This document shows, in pieces, positions 59,954-64,000 of a DNA stretch of 64,000 nucleotides. The stretch's first letter is position 1. The number at the start of each line of letters is the position of its first letter. A program made the translations under genes and the position numbers. Under the pieces are notes generated by a model, which saw nothing but the letters and a program-made list of their open reading frames with translations, had not been told where the DNA came from and searched no databases. The DNA is from Pseudonocardia xinjiangensis. Lineage in GTDB: Bacteria; Actinomycetota; Actinomycetes; Mycobacteriales; Pseudonocardiaceae. The stretch covers positions 1-64,000 of the forward strand of contig NZ_JAAXKY010000018.1 in NCBI RefSeq assembly GCF_012911925.1, given 5' to 3'.

Positions 59954-61861
59954 TCAGGGCTGGAGCCAGCGGTCGAACCAGGCACGGGTGCGGCGCAGGA
60001 CGTCGAGTTGGTGGTTGCGTTCCCGCATCGAGTGGCCCTCTCTGGGGTAGATCACGAACTCGTGCTCGGCGCCGAAGTGGCGCAGTGCCCGGTGGAAGTA
60101 CACGGCCTGGCCGAGGGGGACGTTGGTGTCCTCGGCGCCGTGCAGGATCAGCACCGGAGTGCGGACGCGGCTGGCGAAGGAGATCGGGCTGACCGCGTCA
60201 TGCGGGTGCGGACCGATCCCATCCCACCCGGTGCTGCCGCTGAGCGCAACGTCGAACTGGCCGTACTCCCCGGTCGCAACGAGCATCCCCCAGTCGGCGA
60301 TACCCGCGTTGACCAGCGCGGCGCGAAACCGGTCGGTCTGCCCAACGGCCCAGGCGGCCATGAATCCGCCGTGGCTCCCGCCGGCGATGCCCAGTCGGTC
60401 GGGGTCGGCGATGCCCTCGGCGATGAGCAGGTCGATGCCCGTCAGGATGTCGGTCCATTCCTCCCGGCCGACCCTGCCCGCGACGCCGGCCGCGAACTCG
60501 TGACCGTGGCCCTGGCCGCCGCGCGGGTTGGGCAGGAACACCGCGTATCCAGCGGTGGCCAGCCACTGTGCCTGTGCGCCGTGGAACGAGAACAACTGGA
60601 GGCGATCGGCGTAACGGTCGTAGGGGCCTCCGTGCACGATCGTGACGAGCGGGAACGGGCCGTCCGAAGCGGATCTCCCGACCGGCAGTACGAGCAGACC
60701 GTCCAGATCGAGGCCGTCGGCGGCTCGATAGGCCAGCGGTCGCTGGGCGCCGAATGCGATGCCGTCCAGTTCGGGGCGGGTGTCCGTGATCTTCCGTAGC
60801 GGCCCGGTCGGTGGCCCGACGTGAACGTTCGTGGGTTGGTGACGGGTTCCGGTCAGTGCCGCGATCGTCTTCCCTGCGGGGGTGGTGGTGAGGGCGTCGA
60901 GGTGGCCGGGGTGCTGCGACAGTGGCGTGGGGCCGTCGGGGTCGAGCCGGGCCAGGGTCGTGTTCAGGCCGTCGGCGAACACCACCAGAGGGGCGGCGTC
61001 GGTCTGGCACAGTTCGGTGGGGCACATCGGAAGGTCGGCGGTGCGGTTGCGTCGGACGCGGCTGCCCATGGCCAGGTCGAACACGGCGGTGCCGGCGTGG
61101 AGGACCGGTGGCGTGAGGGCGATGTAACCGAGGTGCCAACCGTCTTCGGCCGGCCACCAGGCCAGAGAGTGTGCGTCGGCCTCGACCGGTCCGAGGTCCT
61201 CCGCGGTCCCCGTCGTGGGGTCGAACAGGTGCAGTCGGCCGGTGCGGGGGCCGTAGTCCTTGTCGGCGCCGGCCTGGGTGAGTACGGCGAGTGGGCCACC
61301 GTCGGGTCGTTGCCGCAGTTCCACGACGTGCCGGTCGCCGAACACGCTCGGGGTGGTGACCTGGCCGGTGCGCAGGTCGAGCAGGCGCAGCCGGGCACGC
61401 GGTTCGCGCTCACCGACGACAATGGCGTCGTCGCGGTCCTGGGCGCGGCGCGTGTCCTGCTCGGTGGGCTCGTCCTCGGCGAGCAGAGCGACCAGGTTGG
61501 GATCGGCGAGCGGCAGGTGGTCGGTGATGCCGGCGCGCCAACTGGTCACCGCGGTCACCCCGTCGTCGGCAAGGGTGAACCGGTGCACCTGCGGAGTACC
61601 ACGCTCGGCGTGGTCGGACAGGAAGTACAGCGTGCGCGAGTCCGCGGACCAGCGAGGCCGGGACTCCGTTGCGGTGTCGGCGGTCGCCCGACGCCACACA
61701 CCGTCGCCTTCGATGTCGGCGAGCCAGAGTGCGGTGTCGAGATGGTCATCGATTCGGCTGATGGGGGCGAGAACGTAGCAGAGCAGATGCCCGTTCGGAG
61801 CGAGAGCCGGGCTCTGCGGGACGCGACCCTCGACCACGAGTTCGGCGGTCAAACCTTTCAT
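59954..61861 (-). CDS. S9-family (prolyl oligopeptidase/acylaminoacyl-type) peptidase
   Basis: A 635-residue two-domain serine peptidase: an N-terminal WD/beta-propeller domain (about residues 1-390) and a C-terminal alpha/beta-hydrolase. The nucleophile is in RLGIAGGSHGGFMAAW (His instead of Tyr before Gly-Gly, as in many homologues), Asp is in LILHGAEDTNVP, and the catalytic His in YPREGHSMRERN. No signal peptide; cytoplasmic. It trims peptides or acylated residues; the substrate is not known. Confidence 0.9.
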   Translation of the reverse strand: MKGLTAELVVEGRVPQSPALAPNGHLLCYVLAPISRIDDHLDTALWLADIEGDGVWRRATADTATESRPRWSADSRTLYFLSDHAERGTPQVHRFTLADDGVTAVTSWRAGITDHLPLADPNLVALLAEDEPTEQDTRRAQDRDDAIVVGEREPRARLRLLDLRTGQVTTPSVFGDRHVVELRQRPDGGPLAVLTQAGADKDYGPRTGRLHLFDPTTGTAEDLGPVEADAHSLAWWPAEDGWHLGYIALTPPVLHAGTAVFDLAMGSRVRRNRTADLPMCPTELCQTDAAPLVVFADGLNTTLARLDPDGPTPLSQHPGHLDALTTTPAGKTIAALTGTRHQPTNVHVGPPTGPLRKITDTRPELDGIAFGAQRPLAYRAADGLDLDGLLVLPVGRSASDGPFPLVTIVHGGPYDRYADRLQLFSFHGAQAQWLATAGYAVFLPNPRGGQGHGHEFAAGVAGRVGREEWTDILTGIDLLIAEGIADPDRLGIAGGSHGGFMAAWAVGQTDRFRAALVNAGIADWGMLVATGEYGQFDVALSGSTGWDGIGPHPHDAVSPISFASRVRTPVLILHGAEDTNVPLGQAVYFHRALRHFGAEHEFVIYPREGHSMRERNHQLDVLRRTRAWFDRWLQP

Positions 61862-62052
61862 GCGATCAGTGTGTCAACGTCAACAGCGCACCACATGGGC
61901 GGTGGCGAACTGAGGGGGTTCTTGCCACTACGCGGATGCGCAGGTAGCGGACCCCCAACTGCAGTCGTAACTTCTTGGTGCGCTGACGTCACGTTGATTG
62001 TGACCGTGCGATGATGGGTGTCGTGTCATCAAGGCGACAATGTGTACCTCGC

Positions 62053-62580
62053 TCATACCGCGATGTCGAATTGCACCCTCCCACTGGGAATCTCGATGAC
62101 GCCCACCGATGCAATGGTCGCGCTAATGGGCAACGGCGCGGTTGTGACCGCGTCGATCGTGGCGGCGAAGTCGCAGACGTTCGACGCGAGCGTACAGTGT
62201 GGGACGAAGGTGCCCGGTCGGTAGTAGTTCCAGTATCCGACTGCAATTGATTGCACTTCGGTCGCTACCGTGCGCTGCACTCGCAGCAGCCGTTCGGTGG
62301 GAGTAACGCCGAGGAACGCAACGGACTCCGCTGTCTTGAAGAATCCGAGCGAGCTCAGCACGATGGACAGGTTCTGCAGTTCGCTCGCCGGCGCGGATAC
62401 GACGCGCTCGACGGAGTCCATCGGCGCCGAGTCGAACACGCACAGCGTGACATGCGGCCGTGCGTTGGCAACCGGACCGCTGCCTGCTGAGGCCACCCCG
62501 CGCGACTCAAGCAGCGCCCAAATCCTCCGTACGGCGGCATCGGCGCCGCCGTCGAAGTACATCTCTAACGCGAAGGCCAT
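62053..62580 (-). CDS. 2'-5' RNA ligase superfamily (2H phosphoesterase) protein
   Basis: A 175-residue protein with the two HxT motifs of the 2H phosphoesterase fold: RPHVTLCVF near residue 43 and VPHCTLASN near 127. It begins MAFALEMYFDGGADAAVRRI at ATG 62580 with GGTGGGG upstream; the 15-residue extension to 62625 lacks similarity. Such proteins cleave 2',3'-cyclic phosphates or 2'-5' linkages. The substrate is unknown. It uses more mixed codons than the neighbours. Confidence 0.78.
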   Translation of the reverse strand: MAFALEMYFDGGADAAVRRIWALLESRGVASAGSGPVANARPHVTLCVFDSAPMDSVERVVSAPASELQNLSIVLSSLGFFKTAESVAFLGVTPTERLLRVQRTVATEVQSIAVGYWNYYRPGTFVPHCTLASNVCDFAATIDAVTTAPLPISATIASVGVIEIPSGRVQFDIAV

Positions 62581-62706
62581 AAGAATCCCCACCGCGGACG
62601 CCGAGTCTCTTCGGCGAGACGGCACCTGATGGCCTCACGAGGCCGTTGCAGGTCGACCAGTCGGCAGGTACGCGCCGGCAGGTCACTCACTGCGATCTCA
62701 CAGCAT

Positions 62707-63942
62707 CTACCGCCGGCGCAGGTAGGCGACGAGATCGTCGTAGTCGCCGGAGGCGTTGCTGAACTGCGCGACGTTCCGCGCCTCCTGCAGCCATGCGCCC
62801 GTACTGGGCTGAACCTCCTTGAGCGCGCGGTCGATGTCGCGCTGATCGATCATCCGTATCTCGCCGCTGCGAACACTGTCCAGAAGCGCCTTCTCGGCAG
62901 CGCTCTCGCACAGGTGTGCCAAGTCGGCACCGCTGAACCCGTCGGTGCGCCTGACGATCTTGGCGAGGTCGATGCCGGACAGCGGACGGTCACGCAGGTG
63001 GTACCGGAGGATGGCTTCGCGCGCTGAGGCGTCCGGCGGCAGCACGAGCAGCATCCGATCGAGTCGGCCAGGCCGGCGCACCGCCGGGTCGACGTCCCAA
63101 GGAGCGTTCGTCGCTGCCAGCACGAACACGCCGTCGTTGCTGCCGAGTACGTCGTCCAGCTCGGTAAGGAGCTGGTTGACGGTGCCGCGCATGGCCGAGC
63201 CGCGCACCTGGCTGCGCTTCTGCGCCAGCGCGTCGACCTCGTCGAGGAACAACACGCACGGCGTGTTGGCGCGCACCGTACGGAAGATATCGGCGAGGTT
63301 GCGCTCACTTGCGCCGATGTAGATGTCGAGGACGTCCGCCAAACTCACCGTGAAGAACGCCGCTCCCAACTCGCCGGCCACTGCTCGAGCCAGGAACGTC
63401 TTCCCGCACCCGGGCGGCCCATACAGCAGCAGCCCACCACGCAGGCTCTTGCCGTACAGCCGCCGCAGCTCGGGATTCCGCATGGGCGCCAGGAAGGCGG
63501 CCTCGAGCCGGTCCTTGACCTGCTGCATCCCACCCACGTCGGCCAGCCGGACCTGGGGGCGCTCGACGACGTCCGGCTCGTCCGGGCCGTCTGAACTCCC
63601 GTCGATGAACATCGGCGGCGCGAGGTCCCGGACCTCTGCCTCCGCAGCCGACCAGTCGAAGGCGTCGACGCCCGGTGACCGCTCCGCCGGGCCGGGCGAC
63701 GCTGCTTCCGTTTTTGCCGCAGGTGCCGTGCCGACCAGCAGATTCGTCACGCGCGCGAGCAGCGCGAGCGCGTGCTGGTCGGCAGGGTCCGCGCCGAGCA
63801 GATGAGTGATGTGCGGGAGAGCGTCATGAGGCCGATTGCCCTCGACGAGAAGCTCCGCCAGGTGCAGGCGCAGGGACCGGTCCTGCGGCATCGCGGCGAC
63901 CGCGCCCTGCAAGCTGATGATCAGCGGTTCGGCGTCGCTCAT
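62707..63942 (-). CDS. TPR-AAA+ ATPase (CDC48/FtsH-like)
   Basis: A 411-residue ATPase. Residues ~1-60 are a TPR-like helical repeat (RLHLAELLVEGNRPHDALPH); a linker follows; residues ~130-380 are the AAA+ module: DVGGMQQVKDRLEAAFLAP, Walker A YGPPGCGKTFLAR, Walker B CVLFLDEVDAL, pore loop LADVLDIYIGASERN, sensor 1 AATNAPWD, arginine finger RRPGRLDRM, and the C-terminal helices DGFSGADLAHLCESAAEKAL. It should form a hexameric unfoldase or remodeller. The ATG overlaps the preceding gene's stop, so a partner is encoded just beyond the window. Confidence 0.9.
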   Translation of the reverse strand: MSDAEPLIISLQGAVAAMPQDRSLRLHLAELLVEGNRPHDALPHITHLLGADPADQHALALLARVTNLLVGTAPAAKTEAASPGPAERSPGVDAFDWSAAEAEVRDLAPPMFIDGSSDGPDEPDVVERPQVRLADVGGMQQVKDRLEAAFLAPMRNPELRRLYGKSLRGGLLLYGPPGCGKTFLARAVAGELGAAFFTVSLADVLDIYIGASERNLADIFRTVRANTPCVLFLDEVDALAQKRSQVRGSAMRGTVNQLLTELDDVLGSNDGVFVLAATNAPWDVDPAVRRPGRLDRMLLVLPPDASAREAILRYHLRDRPLSGIDLAKIVRRTDGFSGADLAHLCESAAEKALLDSVRSGEIRMIDQRDIDRALKEVQPSTGAWLQEARNVAQFSNASGDYDDLVAYLRRR

Positions 63943-64000
63943 CGAGCGAGTGCTCCTGTCTGGTCGGTCAAGTCGGGCAGGCGCACGACGGTGGCACCGG
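63939..64000 (-). CDS. 3' end of an upstream gene (partial)
   Basis: Only the last 19 residues are visible, TVVRLPDLTDQTGALAR at the end, then TGA overlapping the AAA+ ATPase start (ATGA). Product unknown; it must be cotranscribed with the ATPase. Confidence 0.6.
   Translation of the reverse strand, partial: GATVVRLPDLTDQTGALAR

Noticed and set aside
1-64000. CRISPR array
   Set aside because: No series of regularly spaced direct repeats was seen anywhere in the window.

Overview
The window is very GC-rich chromosomal DNA with short intergenic gaps, frequent GTG starts and many 4-base stop/start overlaps. This points to a high-GC actinomycete. Gene content (cytochrome P450s, many TetR/MarR regulators, an NAD-type formate dehydrogenase, an AICE-like element) fits a Pseudonocardia-type organism; the genus is an inference.

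Bases 1-14,600 hold housekeeping and metabolic genes: a partial GCS2 carboxylate-amine ligase, a TenA-like protein, a ComB-like phosphatase, an MFS exporter, a Kup potassium transporter, a MoeA fused to a periplasmic-binding-like domain, DUF302 and DUF5709 proteins, cytochrome bd oxidase (cydA-cydB), a membrane protein, an AI-2E family permease and an acetoacetate decarboxylase-like protein. Bases 14,600-31,230 are rich in molybdenum/tungsten biology. They hold a tightly coupled fdhA-fdhB-moeA operon, an aldehyde:ferredoxin oxidoreductase and, just upstream of it, a MobA-MoaD fusion. Between these lie an alpha/beta hydrolase with a divergent ArsR-like regulator, a PMT-like glycosyltransferase, a multidrug-type ABC exporter and an NRAMP-related transporter.

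Bases 31,355-48,400 are accessory metabolism: a second AI-2E permease, rpiB, a Nei-type DNA glycosylase, two P450s, a HAD phosphatase, a 50-residue zinc ribbon, GNAT enzymes, a secreted acetamidase-like enzyme, a cold-shock protein, an SDR, a dehalogenase-like hydrolase and three TetR regulators. Several regulators are divergent from a target and have palindromic operators visible between the genes. One hydrolase gene (46,447-47,854) is broken by a frameshift.

A tRNA-Pro and a tRNA-Gly(TCC) follow. The 3' half of tRNA-Gly is repeated exactly (42 bp) at 49,154-49,195 and 56,964-57,005, bounding a 7.8-kb integrated element. It has int (frameshifted), xis and the 3' end of a RepSA-like replication gene cut by an IS481-family insertion. 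Its cargo differs in base composition: a DUF4062-like Rossmann protein, a four-helix SLATT/DUF4231-like membrane protein, and a convergent nucleoside-deoxyribosyltransferase/TIR-like protein. By family resemblance this cargo is the best candidate for an undescribed anti-phage system. A second, decayed integrase lies just outside the right junction, so this tRNA has received elements more than once.

The last 6.4 kb hold a DUF1330 protein, a MarR-MFS pair with an AT-rich operator, an S9 peptidase, a 2'-5' RNA ligase-like protein, a TPR-AAA+ ATPase and the end of a further gene.
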